A stretch of DNA of 64,000 nt from Chlamydoabsidia padenii (Eukaryota > Mucoromycota > Mucoromycetes > Mucorales > Cunninghamellaceae). A model generated the notes under the pieces. It had not been told where the DNA came from and did not search any database. It saw nothing but the letters and a program-made list of their open reading frames with translations. The position numbers were made by a program, and so were the translations under genes. Below, in pieces: positions 23,407 through 33,857 of the stretch. Where the stretch lies: the NCBI GenBank assembly GCA_025330725.1, contig JAIWND010000001.1:558001-622000 (forward strand). Direction: 5' to 3'. The stretch's first letter is position 1; each line of letters opens with the position of its first letter.

Positions 23407-23552
23407 ACATCCTTAATCTGATCTTTATTGCCTTGTTTTATCTCCCCCCCTTTTCCCCGCTTTTCTATTTATTTGTTTTTATCTTTTCCCTCCTCTTCCT
23501 CTTCTTCTTCACTTATATAGTTTACTTAATTTATCATTCTTTTTAGGACATC

Positions 23553-24094
23553 ATGACTGGGGACCAGCAAAGCATCATTGACATGGCCAATCAAGCACCA
23601 TCCCACCATGAACCTCTCAAAGATGAAATCAAAGAATGGCACTTCCACGTCTACTTTTTTCCAAGCGATCCTCGACAAAAACAAGCAGCATTGGAATTAC
23701 GAAGCCGGATTATGAAACTGATCAAGGAGGGATACTTTAAATTGGTGCCTTTAGCCAGGGTGAATGATCAACCCATCGGTCCTCATCCTGTCGGTAAATA
23801 TGTCCACATCTCTTCACTATTGATCCTAACTGACTTTTTTTTTTTTCTTTAGGAAGCTTCGAAGTATGGTGTCCAACTGAATACTTCTCCCGCGCTTTCT
23901 CGTTTTTTACCTTGCATCGCGGTGATTTGTCTATTCTGATCCATCCTTTGACTACTTTGCCTTTAGTGGATCATACATCCCGTGCTGTCTGGCTCGGTCC
24001 CTCGTTTCCCTTGGTTTACTCTGCTCTGTCTGAAGTATCGAAACTTCCTCTTGGTCAATACCCGAAGCTCAAACTCGGATACAATAAAGAATAG
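23553..24094 (+). CDS. DOPA 4,5-dioxygenase-family protein
   Basis: Model: join 23553-23793, 23853-24094; 160 aa, a typical length for this small family. The family fold is ferredoxin-like, and in the fly-agaric enzyme it opens the DOPA ring in betalain synthesis. Most relatives in fungi and bacteria have no proven substrate. Family motifs seen: KEWHFHVYFFPSD (with the HxH pair), ALELRSRIMKLIKE, PIGPHPVGSFEVW and a late LHRGDLSILIHPLT with two His residues. The HxH and later His are candidate metal ligands. No signal peptide. Nothing nearby suggests a pigment cluster, so a betalain role should not be assumed. Confidence 0.85.
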
Positions 24095-24646
24095 TTATAG
24101 TTTATACCTAACTATTACATATAATCTAATAAAATGGCGTACTGTGGAGGAAAAAGACTTTTTGGGTTTAATCATGCAGTGGGATTTCAAATTTTTTTTG
24201 GGGACTCTTTATCAAAATAGTTGGCTTGTCTGCTGATCACTTTTTCCTTTCTCTTCCTTTTATGATTGAATGTTTGATATATTTGAGCATATGACATTAT
24301 TGTGGTGTCATTTGACTCATCTGAACCGCATTGCTAATATCAAGTTTTAAATCCCGATGACTTCTGGAGTAAAGGCTTGGAATTACGGCTTACTTTGTCA
24401 GAAAGCGGATGGTGCTGTAGATGAAAAAGATTAAAAATAAGGGGTATTCACATGTGGTCATTTACTGTATAGCAGATACACCGAAGTAGTGGTGCCTGAT
24501 ATAGAGTGGTGTTTTTGTTTTCTTCGAGGTCATAACAATATCCTAATTTGGATGACATTTCATGCGTCTACATCTCTCACCCTGTTTTTAGTCCTCTCTT
24601 TTACTTTATATATATATATATATATCCTTTTCACTACCCACTTGAT
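24095..24646. other. Intergenic with two motif variants
   Basis: GTGGGATTTCAAATTT at 24178-24193 (weak) and TTTTAAATCCCGAT at 24345-24358. A TA-repeat at 24608-24625 precedes the coiled-coil gene. No coding sequence was recognised. Confidence 0.5.
24345..24358 (-). promoter_or_regulatory. CDE/CHR-like motif TTTTAAATCCCGAT
   Basis: About 290 bp upstream of the coiled-coil gene start. The CCCGAT ending is shared with 49014-49026. Confidence 0.35.
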
Positions 24647-25470
24647 ATGACAGTAAAAGACATGATGGGTCATCGAGAACAACAACTCGCTCAAAAAGAG
24701 GCATGTTAAAAAGAAAGTTTGGGGAACAAGATTACTCATACCAAGGTAATTTTTTCTTACAGTTGGAAAACCAGGACCTGAAAAGAAAGGTCTTTGAATG
24801 GAAAAAGAAGGCATTAGAAAAGGAGGCGCTCTATCATACCACCATAAAACAATTTCAGGCACAAGAGCAACAGCTAATCGCACGCCATCAATCTGAAATG
24901 GAAGCTTTGACGGCAATTCATGTGGAGAAAATGAATCATCTATCATCCATTCTTCTATCTTTGCAACAACAATCTGAACAATCCTCTTTTCCTCAACAAG
25001 TGGTGATAGAGGTAAATGCGGGATTCGAATATGTTAAAGCGGCGATTAAACTTTAGATTTGTTTTTTTCGTTTTAGGAAAGGGAAACACCTAAAGTTATT
25101 CATCATCGACAAAAAGCCACTGATTTGATCTTAAATATGAATGTAATGCATAGCTATTTTTTTTTCTAAACACATGCATCTAACGATTTTACTATATCTC
25201 ATAAAGGAGTTGATGTCGGCGATAGAAATCAAGATTCATGGCTATATGGATGACACAGTGGATGACACAATGAATGCAAGTTCGGACGACGATCAGATGG
25301 AGGACTCTGTGACCCCTGAAATCCATCATCCTCGGCTCAAATCAAAACCGACATTGGAAAATCTTACCAAGGTCATTCCAAACTTTTTATTAAAGACATC
25401 AGGAAAATCAGAGCAGTGGAAAATGACCAGCCGCCAATCGATGATTAAAGGTCCGCCTGTCACCGCATAA
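24647..25470 (+). CDS. Orphan coiled-coil protein (starts with a probable GC-AG intron)
   Basis: Preferred model: join 24647-24700, 24763-25011, 25077-25142, 25207-25470; 210 aa. It starts MTVKDMMGHREQQLAQKE and, after a 62-nt intron with donor GAG|GCATGT, joins LENQDLKRKVFEWKKKALEK without breaking the coiled-coil heptads. Alternative: no first intron and a start at ATG 24703 (MLKRKFGEQDYSYQ...). I prefer the GC-AG model because it extends the coiled coil and because two other GC donors in this window are forced by frame. The middle is acidic (DDTVDDTMNASSDDDQMEDS), and the end is basic and Ser/Thr-rich. No known family recognised. Shape (N-terminal coiled coil, acidic middle, basic tail) is compatible with a nuclear scaffold, but that is speculation. 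Confidence 0.65.
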
Positions 25471-25638
25471 TAAAAATCAATCATGCATACTATTTATAGA
25501 CCAATTCCCAATTGCTTTGTTGTTACCATCATATGAATATGTAGGGTATCTTTATTTGAAGGGAATATATAATTAAAAATATGTAATAAGGGGTATAAAA
25601 CTAATGACAAATACAAAAAAAAAAAAAAAAAAAAAAAA

Positions 25639-27383
25639 CTATTCTACTACCACCGTTAGTTTGCCACATTGAATAGCCAGACTAAATGCTTGTTCCATAT
25701 CCGTATCCGTGTTCAGGGGCATAACCACACCACTATCATTCTTGTACTTTAGTTTGCCACCACCATCACCACCTAAACGTTCCTTCACCCGATGTCTTAA
25801 TTCGAGCAGGGTACAGTCCGCGGGTAGTTTTACAGCAAAGATGTCGTCTTGATGTACGATTTTAATCTTGACCATATCACCTTTAGTTGTCGGGAGAGGA
25901 GAAAAAGGAAGAGGAGCAGATTTGACCACTCGACTGCCCTTTTTTGGAGCATAATCCGTTTCCACGTCGCCTTTTTTCAATTCAAAGAGTTCATGTTGAT
26001 TATATGCTAGTAGCCATTTACAGTAGTCATCCAGATCTTCACGACGTTGTTCTATATATACATATAAGAATGGGTTAATAAATTAACTCTATTTCTGTAC
26101 ATTTGATTTATAAATTTATTACCAGTAATGATATCATCCACGATTTCCAAAGGTTCGGGCATCCATGGTAGACTTTCAAGACTATCCTCTCTTTCGTGCA
26201 GTAATCGGAGATGGAATTTGTAAAAGTCTGTTTATGAAGAGGGAAGAAGAAGAATATTAGGAATATAGTTTACCTTCCCCCCCCCCCTTTTTTTTTTTTT
26301 TCTTCTTCTTCTTTTTCTTTGTAATACCTACCTTCATAAGTTCGATACAAGATACGGTGCCTTCCATTGTCGACGGTAGCAAACAAAACAAACCAGTACC
26401 GATCACATTCCCAGATAAACGAATTAACAGTGATTGCCACCACATTGGATATTAATTCAACAGATGGTCTTGGTGAAGAGTGTGACGACTGACACTTCGG
26501 TTTCCGACGTTTAATAGCAATAAAGGTACTATTTGGGCGTAAATTGGCTGGTTCATGAGAGTGTCTTGATTGTGTATCGGGTGAGGAGGCAGGTAAGGCA
26601 AATTGTTGGCGACGTTCCTGACGTTGAAGAGTCAAAAGGTGGTGATGCTGATCCGATAGACTGCTTGAGATGGAGAATCGATCCAGACTAGATTTTTGAG
26701 AGTGATTGAATGGTTGGCCGTAAAGTGATCTTGGTGATTGATTTGTAAAGTCTTGAAGTTTGACAAAGGAGATGGGAACCAAGCCGCGCCTGCCGAGATC
26801 GCCTATGGTTTCCGCCAAATACCATTCATTGTTCACCTTTGATATTACCATAATTGTGTCGTTTGTTTTGCAACTCAATTCATCTGGTCGTTCCGCCACA
26901 AAGTCGTATAACATAGTACCATAGCATGAAGTCGAGTCCAATAAAGGTAGTTTGCTTGAGATACCTATAGTAAAAACAAATATAAAAAGGTTAATATTTG
27001 ATCAAGAAGAAAGACTATTATTCTATACCATACATACCTAGTTTTTTACTTGAATAGTCTAGTGGTAAAGCAGGTTGAATAGCAGTGAGAGTACGAGGTG
27101 TTTTATCCACCACTTCAAAGCAGTGTACAGGTACTAAACCACTGACATTAGTAAGAGGATTGTTGACGGCAAACCAATGACGATCATTTTGCCTTCCCAC
27201 CACATGGAAGAAGTCGCCTTTTTCAAAAGACAGTTCATGAGGTTGTTGCGCCGAGTAAGTGGTAATTGCCTTGATAATCTTCTTGGGAAGTAGAGTGTAA
27301 TCAATAGAATTTGTTGACTTATTGTAGTTGATTTTGGTGACCGAGTTATTGTTCAACTTGTGTTTGTCCTTCAAAGAGAACAT
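25639..27383 (-). CDS. BEM1: Polarity scaffold Bem1/Scd2 (SH3-SH3-PX-PB1)
   Basis: Model: complement of join 25639-26051, 26123-26227, 26332-26964, 27038-27383; 498 aa. Bem1 links Cdc42, its exchange factor Cdc24 and PAK kinases at growth sites. SH3-1 (about 38-95) contains AITTYSAQQPHELSFEKGDF and GLVPVHCFEVV. SH3-2 (about 127-190) contains MLYDFVAERPDELSCKTNDT and RRGLVPISFVKLQD. The PX domain (about 278-370) has RYWFVLFATVDNGRHRILYR then TYEDFYKFHLRLLHER. The C-terminal PB1 (about 419-498) starts VKIKIVHQDDIFAVKL and ends FSLAIQCGKLTVVVE; this is the Cdc24-binding face. All four domains are in the canonical order. A 24-nt A run abuts the stop codon. Divergent from the membrane-protein gene at 28146. 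Confidence 0.94.
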
Positions 27384-27809
27384 GACAGGTAAGTAAAAAA
27401 TGGAAGGGGGTAAGGTACGATATATAAATAAAATAAAAAAAGAAGAGGAAAAGAGAAGCGGAGAAAAAAAAAAGTGGGGTCTTTATATTTTAACCAATGG
27501 ATGGCGAGGAGAATCCTGCTTATGCACTTAGATGAGCGGGATTTAAAAAAGGGAGTTCGCTGAAAACAGATTACTTGGATTGGGTCATGCTATAAACCCA
27601 GAGTGGCGATCATTGAAGATGAGATAGAACTCTTTTTTGAAAAGCAGAGAGCCTTGTATGCATATTGTTACTACACACCGTATTTAACACAAAGGAAGCG
27701 TATTTTTAAAACACATCACATTGTAAAGCGCCCACAGCAAAACAAATATAAAGGTCTGGCTCGGAATGAAGACCACATGACGTCTTTTTTTTTTTGGGAA
27801 CCTTTTTTG

Positions 27810-27840
<31 letters not shown>

Positions 27841-28145
27841 CGGACAGGGCAAAAAGAACTTTTTTCCACTTTTCTTCCTTCTATCTCTCCCTCAACATTC
27901 ACCATTGCCGCCATTTACCTTAATCTTGCTCAAACCTGTATCCATTCATCTTGGAACTTCCGATACTCAACATTATCACAAAACATATACACATAAAGTA
28001 AGTAAACGAGTAACTGAATAGTACAACAATATAAAGTCAGTTGACTTTTTTCTCTTGATTCATGAAAATGACGATACTATATCCTACTGATAACTAACTC
28101 CATCTTTTGTTCTTTTTATTTCTAGGAAACCAACTTTATCAACAC
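27384..28145. other. Divergent promoter BEM1 / orphan membrane protein
   Basis: It holds motif GCGGGATTTAAAA (27536-27548), an A run of about 29 (27811-27839), and a likely 5' UTR intron of the downstream gene (donor GTAAGT at 27998, acceptor ending about 28124). ORFs across the homopolymer are low-complexity artefacts. Confidence 0.55.
27536..27548 (+). promoter_or_regulatory. CDE/CHR-like motif GCGGGATTTAAAA preceded by GATGA
   Basis: It lies 153 bp upstream of the BEM1 start. The 20-mer TAGATGAGCGGGATTTAAAA (27529-27548) is repeated exactly at 31045-31064. Confidence 0.5.
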
Positions 28146-30701
28146 ATGACACAAATATTCCCCTCAACATTGAAAAATCAAAATGTTCGCTTGGATAAAG
28201 GTAAATAGTAATTCTTATCATTTTTGATAAAGAATAGGAAAAGCCCCGTGCTTTTTCGCAGCAGTTTATGTAACGATACTCATTTTGTAATCTTTTCTTT
28301 TTTATCTTATTTGACAGATGCCAAATCAATAGTATCGACATCACAACAGACTTTGGGCATAATGCATAATAATCACAACAATACGTATCACTCATCAACT
28401 CACCAATCACAACCATTCCGGCGCCACAACACTTCTTCGGCACCACCCATTGGACTTTATAATCGTGCCTCGTGTGGCTCACCTTCTCCTTTTGCAACGA
28501 CTGCGGAACCTGCACGACCAAACTCAACTCCAGCCTATTATCATCCTCATTTGACAAACCGCCGATACCAAGATGACATTGCTGAAGATGAAGAAGAAGA
28601 AGACAGTGATATTGACTACAACTCACTGTTTGAAGCCATGAATGACTCACCCAGCCTAAATCCAACTACTAATCAACATCAATATCGTTTACTTCAAACA
28701 ACAAATGGTCAAGATTCATTCGATACAATGCTATCCTACTTACGAAAAGATGATGAACTGATACAACATATGGATACTATCGAACAACTTGAAAACATAT
28801 CCTTCTTGCGTGTGATGTATTTAGGTGTGACTTCAGCCGAAGAACGACGACTCTTTTTAAAAAAGTTATCGGATGGTTTATCAAAAACATTTTTCCGTCA
28901 AACACCCTCTGCTCTACCTTTACCTCATGATTCGACATCCTCATCATCTACTGCTTCTGGCGGTACAAACAACAGTAACAACACTCGCCTTTCGAATGGT
29001 TTCCGTGAACGCCGGCATCATCTTCTTCCTTTGCATCTATTCTTCACCGACACTCTCGACAACAGTGACAAGAATGGCGATGATAATGGTGATGATCATG
29101 CTGCCATGTTTGAAGAAAATGGTGTATCAATAGTGGAAGCTGACTTTACAACAGACAACCACAGCACTAGTCATCGGCCTCAACATCGTCATGAATCTGA
29201 TTTGGTCTTGCATTATATCTACACCCAATGCCAACAAAGCCATTCATCGGTCTCTTTAAAATCCATTCTCAACCTACCACCACATTGGGAAAATCAACCT
29301 TTCAACGGCCATGTTTTCTCTGAAGGGACACCAGGCGGAATCGATCTTTGCGTGTACTTTTATCATGATGCTCAAGGTGGGGATGATGTCATCAAAGATA
29401 TGGAACTCTTGTGGAAAATCAACGCTCTTCGTATTCCTGTCTTACCGATCATGTCCATGTCTAATCAAGTCCAATTGGGAAAACAAGTAACACCGACATC
29501 TCCTCATTCTCTTGGCCTATCTGATGACGATGACGATGACTCTCACAACACTTCTTATCTCAAGCAACGACCTATTGATGTGCGAAGGACTGAACTGGCA
29601 CATATCTTCTCACGATGGCGAATTAAAATGATGGATATTTCCAACTTGGATATAATTGGTCAACCCTCCTTCCAGCAAAAAGGCAGCTCTCGGCAGAACT
29701 CGACTCAAGAAGACAAAATGATTGAACAACGTTTAGGCCAGGCTTGGGCTTTGTCCAGTATCATCTCACCCACTCCATATCATATTCTTACACTCTTCCA
29801 GTTTGTGGCCATGGACAGATGGGCGGTATCAAAACTACTCGAGAACATTATGGATCAAGCAGAAGAACGGCGTCATACACCTTCCACCTCAAAGGCAACT
29901 TTAACAACATCAAAAGATCTACCACCATCATCATTGCCTATTGTCGACAGTACTTTACCAACCTCCGACTTTCAGCATAACAAACAGCACTTATCAGCAC
30001 ATGACGATATCAAGAAATCCACCACCATCTTATCATCATCATTCACTGACATCTTGGCGAACATCATCAACAATATTGTGCCGACATCATCAACCAATGG
30101 ACTCTCCTCTAGCACAACCTCATCAACATCGTTACAACGCCAAGAAGATATTCACCATGGAATCCGATTACTATATGTTCTTCCCTTCTTATTTTTGGCT
30201 GTCTATGTTTTATGGGTGGCGGGTATGATGACAACTGCTCGTCCTTGGCATGCGTCCTTGGTCATGGTCTCTCATCAAGGTGAAAAATCCATGACACTGA
30301 TGGTGAATGTCTACGACGGCCAAGACCAACCGCGCTGGGCGCCCGAACCACCTCAGATTACCACCAACTTACCATCAACATTGCTCACCAACAAGACACA
30401 TTCATTGGAAGGACAATACTTTTATTATATCCGACTACCTCGATGCAACACTCTCGATCCGAAACTCACCTACTCTATTCAAGTCATGTCTTCTGTCACA
30501 CGAACAGTCCAAGGCAGTCCGTTCAATATCCCACGCTATGTCTTGTGTGATCCTTCTTCATCGTCAATCAAATCAGATGAAGATACCGATTCACCCATCA
30601 TGGAAGCCTGGTACCATTTTAGGCAACATACTCGCTTTTACCTCAGGAACAGCGCCAAGATTGTGGAAATGATCTTTACCGAAGGAAAAGAAAAGGATTA
30701 G
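28146..30701 (+). CDS. Orphan single-pass membrane protein with a degenerate GTPase-like region
   Basis: Model: join 28146-28200, 28318-30701; 812 aa. The start ATG 28146 joins in phase (NVRLDK|DAKSIVSTSQQ); a later ATG in the first exon would run into a stop. Layout: a disordered His/Asn/Ser N-terminus with an acidic patch (about 90-110). Then a folded block with VMYLGVTSAEERRLFLKKL (resembling a P-loop strand-loop-helix but without GxxxxGK[ST]), GGIDLCVYFYHDAQGGDDVI, and LRIPVLPIMSMSNQVQLGKQ (resembling a G4 strand without NKxD). A Ser-rich linker leads to one transmembrane helix (about 634-657: LLYVLPFLFLAVYVLWVAGM). A beta-rich C-terminal domain of about 150 residues follows (SLVMVSHQGEKSMTLMVNVY). 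No signal peptide. Probably a tail-proximal type II topology. Not assigned to a known family. Confidence 0.8.
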
Positions 30702-31375
30702 TCTGGTTTTTATACTTTAGTACTTCATTTGTTTATATTTGTGCCTCCCCCTCCTCTTTTTTTTTTTTTATTCGTTTACATAGTTTATCGACTCCCCTCT
30801 TCCCTAGTAAATAGTCATTGCTGTTTTTTTAGTTGGTATACCCCTAAATTGTACGTAGTCTAGTTATGTTTTTTATTTTAACCTTAAATAAAGATCTTTT
30901 TACCTTATAATGAACATATAATTCTGGTCTTTAATATCAGGAAACAAACTTTGTTCTTGTTTATAGGGTTTGTGTGATAAAGTTTGTCAAAAATATAGAC
31001 ATTCTAATCGTCATGGAGTTACAGATCAAAAAGTCAGGGCAGCCTAGATGAGCGGGATTTAAAATCATCCAACAGGGTTTCCTCCACAAGGATGTCGAGT
31101 ATCTATCTTCTTTTCCAATGTTGTTGGCTGGATACAAAACACATAATAAACATCAAACATCTATTTCAAATGTGATGAACAAAATGGAAGTAGTTGAAAT
31201 GTTCTCGCATGATAGCCAGAACAAGTGCAATCATAAGTCGGGTCAAATGATTTCAATCGCCGCTACTCTATTTTTTTTTTTTTTTTTTTTCTTACCCCAT
31301 CGAAAACATAAAATATATATAGTCCCCCTTTCATTTTTCTTTCTATCTTTCTTTTTCCCCTATCATATACACACG
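30702..31375. other. Intergenic before the phosphotransferase gene
   Basis: AATAAAGATC near 30887 fits a poly(A) signal of the upstream gene. It contains motif GCGGGATTTAAAA (31052-31064) within the 20-mer shared with 27529, and a T run near 31271-31290. No gene recognised. Confidence 0.55.
31052..31064 (+). promoter_or_regulatory. CDE/CHR-like motif GCGGGATTTAAAA preceded by GATGA
   Basis: It lies 312 bp upstream of the phosphotransferase start. The identity with 27529-27548 extends 7 bp beyond the core. Confidence 0.45.
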
Positions 31376-32908
31376 ATGGATTACATTCCGGAAGATTCAC
31401 TCAAGAACCTCCATCAATACAGATATGGTGGCGTGGACAAGTCTTTGGTATCAAGATACATTCTTACCCCTTACTGGAATAATCTTGTCAAGGTCTTTCC
31501 ACTCTGGGTAGCGTAAGTAGAATATGGCACCAGTGATAATCCTAACTAACAAAACAAATGATTCTTAATAGACCCAACCTGATTACCCTTATTGGTCTTT
31601 CGATCATAGGTGTTAATGTAGCTACTCTCTTTTATTATACTTCTGAATTGGGTCCTTGCCCCAACTGGGTTTACTACTCGTAAGTACCTGACATACGGGA
31701 AACCTTTAATTTATTTGATACTAACGCGTTACGATATGATATAGTTTTGGTATTGGCTTATTTGCATATCAATCCTTGGATGCAATCGACGGGAAACAGG
31801 CTAGACGAACTGGATCTTCTGGTCCACTGGGGGAACTATTTGATCACGGTAAGTGATATGTCATAACAATACAAAAAAGGAAAAAGGGAAACTCACATGT
31901 GAATAGGATGCGATGCGATCAACACTTCATTGGGTGTCCTTACTTGGGCATCATCGACTTCTTTGGGCCAAAGCTGGTGGACAGTGCTGTCGTTGATGGC
32001 CAGTCTGGGTAACTTTTATTTATCAACATGGGAAGAATATCATACGGGCATTCTCTACCTTGGTCATTTTAGTGGTCCTGTAGAAGGTGTGCTTATGTTG
32101 GTGGCCGTACATTTGACTTCGGGATATTTTGGACCTGCAGTGTGGACTTTACGATTGGATGAAGCCTTCAAGATGATCGATTGGACCAATAATCATCATA
32201 CTCGTTTGATTGGAACTCTCCAGTTGAATCATCTCTTGATTGTCATCGGCTTTCTCGTCCTTATTTTGAACATTGTGACAGGGTAAGGAAGACGCGTGAA
32301 AAAGAAAAACATCCCAACTCACTCTTTTTGTGTGTGTGTATGTATGTATGTATCAATAGATTGATAAATGTGATTTCTGTCAAATTGAAACCTACGGACT
32401 ACTCTTCGGGAAAAGATCGATCCATTGTCAAGGCAATGTTGGGACTGACGCCATTCATCACCATGTGTTATCTTTCTTATCACTGGATGTGCCTCTGGCC
32501 TGATCTAGTGAGTGAACACTTGGCCTTGTTTATTATTATTATTGGACTCTTCTTGGGTTATCAGGTGGGTTTGATGATCGTGGCTCATGTCGCCAAACTA
32601 TCCTTCCCTTACTTCAATCTTCCTGTCATTGGTCTCTTGTCACTTGGTAATGTGTATGCATATCTCGAAAATGAAGGCTATCTGTAAGTAGAATAGAGGT
32701 TGGATGGAAAGAAATGGGATCACTCATATACTTTTTTTTTTTTTTTTTGGTAATTAGGTCTAATGCAAAGGATCATCGCACGATCGTCCTTTGCATGCTT
32801 GTCTTTGCCGTCCTGCAATACGTCACGTTTGCCTTGTCGACGATTCGACAAATTTGTCATTTCTTGAACATTGGTTGTCTCTACATCAAACACAAGAAAA
32901 CCAACTAG
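31376..32908 (+). CDS. EPT1: sn-1,2-diacylglycerol choline/ethanolamine phosphotransferase (CDP-alcohol phosphatidyltransferase)
   Basis: Model: join 31376-31512, 31572-31679, 31745-31848, 31907-32282, 32360-32683, 32758-32908; 399 aa, the usual length for Cpt1/Ept1. This ER membrane enzyme makes phosphatidylcholine or phosphatidylethanolamine in the last Kennedy-pathway step. The catalytic signature D-x2-DG-x2-AR-x8-G-x3-D-x3-D is complete in [14 protein letters not shown]...GELFDHGCDAIN, split over an intron. It begins [20 protein letters not shown], typical of the family, and has several hydrophobic helices, among them [20 protein letters not shown] and [17 protein letters not shown]. The sequence alone does not decide between choline and ethanolamine preference. 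Confidence 0.93.
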
Positions 32909-33242
32909 ACTTACAATCCCTCCCACACATCCCCTCTTGTATAGTACATAGTTTATAGTTATATCATTTCTTTATTGTTTATAGAATGTGACCTTTGATT
33001 ATTTAATTAATAAATATCATATTATATTATTACATGTCTTCTGCTTAACAATACGTAGTGATCAAGTGACAAAGCTCGGCTCTTTCTGGTTCGCCTTGAA
33101 AGCCGATCCTCAAAGCAAGTGCATCGATCAATCGACTAAATTAGAACTATATTTGACACGTCATATTACAACAATGATTCTTGTCTAAACACAAGGTTTC
33201 GCATAAAGTTTCGGCTAGTGACCCTTTGCATGATTTTATAAA

Positions 33243-33255
33243 ATTGAAATCCCGC
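33243..33255 (-). promoter_or_regulatory. CDE-like motif ATTGAAATCCCGC
   Basis: Variant with TTGAAAT. It is about 600 bp from the next start codon and next to a dispersed repeat fragment. The same 13-mer occurs at 60853. Confidence 0.3.
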
Positions 33256-33278
33256 TCCTGATTGTCAAGCGCTTGAAT

Positions 33279-33315
33279 TCTTGTATCAGTCAGGTCAAGT
33301 CCAAGGTGATGTTGA
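33279..33315 (+). repeat. Dispersed repeat fragment (copy near 8424)
   Basis: CTTGTATCAGTCAGGTCAAG followed by GATGTTGA. A more diverged relative is seen at 60767-60800. Confidence 0.5.
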
Positions 33316-33857
33316 CAGATAATTGGTCTCTGATAGTCTTTATGATCATCAATATAGATTGGTAATTGAGTAAGCGGTGATCATTCCGAATCTGATTATG
33401 AAATATACCTACGGTTTGTGTGGGATTTTTTTTTTCTTGATGATGGTTTTTCAAATATGAGACTCAAGCCTATAGTGAGCTGAAAATATATACATAGAAT
33501 TGTTGGCGAACAATACTTTGAGCTACTGTTTGCTAGGATGAGCCCCATGGCCGCTCCCATACTGGTTGGAGGTAGACTTTAATGCTCGCCCCTTGGTAAT
33601 TGTGTTCTTTTAGGTTATCATCTTAGCTACAGAGTAGTTAAAAGCAGATGTAACTAAAGACAATATGTCTGAAGGCAATATATCTGCGCACGTTTTTAAA
33701 TAATGATATTTTTAGAATAAAAGGGGGCATGAGCTGTATGTGTCAAAAAGGTTGAATTCGAACGCCGATTTTACATAAAATCAAAAGTATTTAACCTTTT
33801 TCTTTCTTTCTTTCACTAAAGCGATCAACCCATTCCATACACTTTTATACAGCACTA

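Larger units (their letters stand above)
32909..33857. other. Intergenic with repeat fragment and motif copy
   Basis: 949 bp without a recognised gene. ATTGAAATCCCGC at 33243-33255 is followed 25 bp later by the TTGTATCAGTCAGG repeat shared with 8424. The right third is AT-rich promoter sequence of NPP1. Confidence 0.5.

Noticed and set aside
23912..24236. Betalain or other pigment cluster around the DOPA-dioxygenase-like gene
   Set aside because: Neighbours are an FYR protein and a coiled-coil protein, with no tyrosinase or glucosyltransferase. Family membership alone does not imply the pathway.
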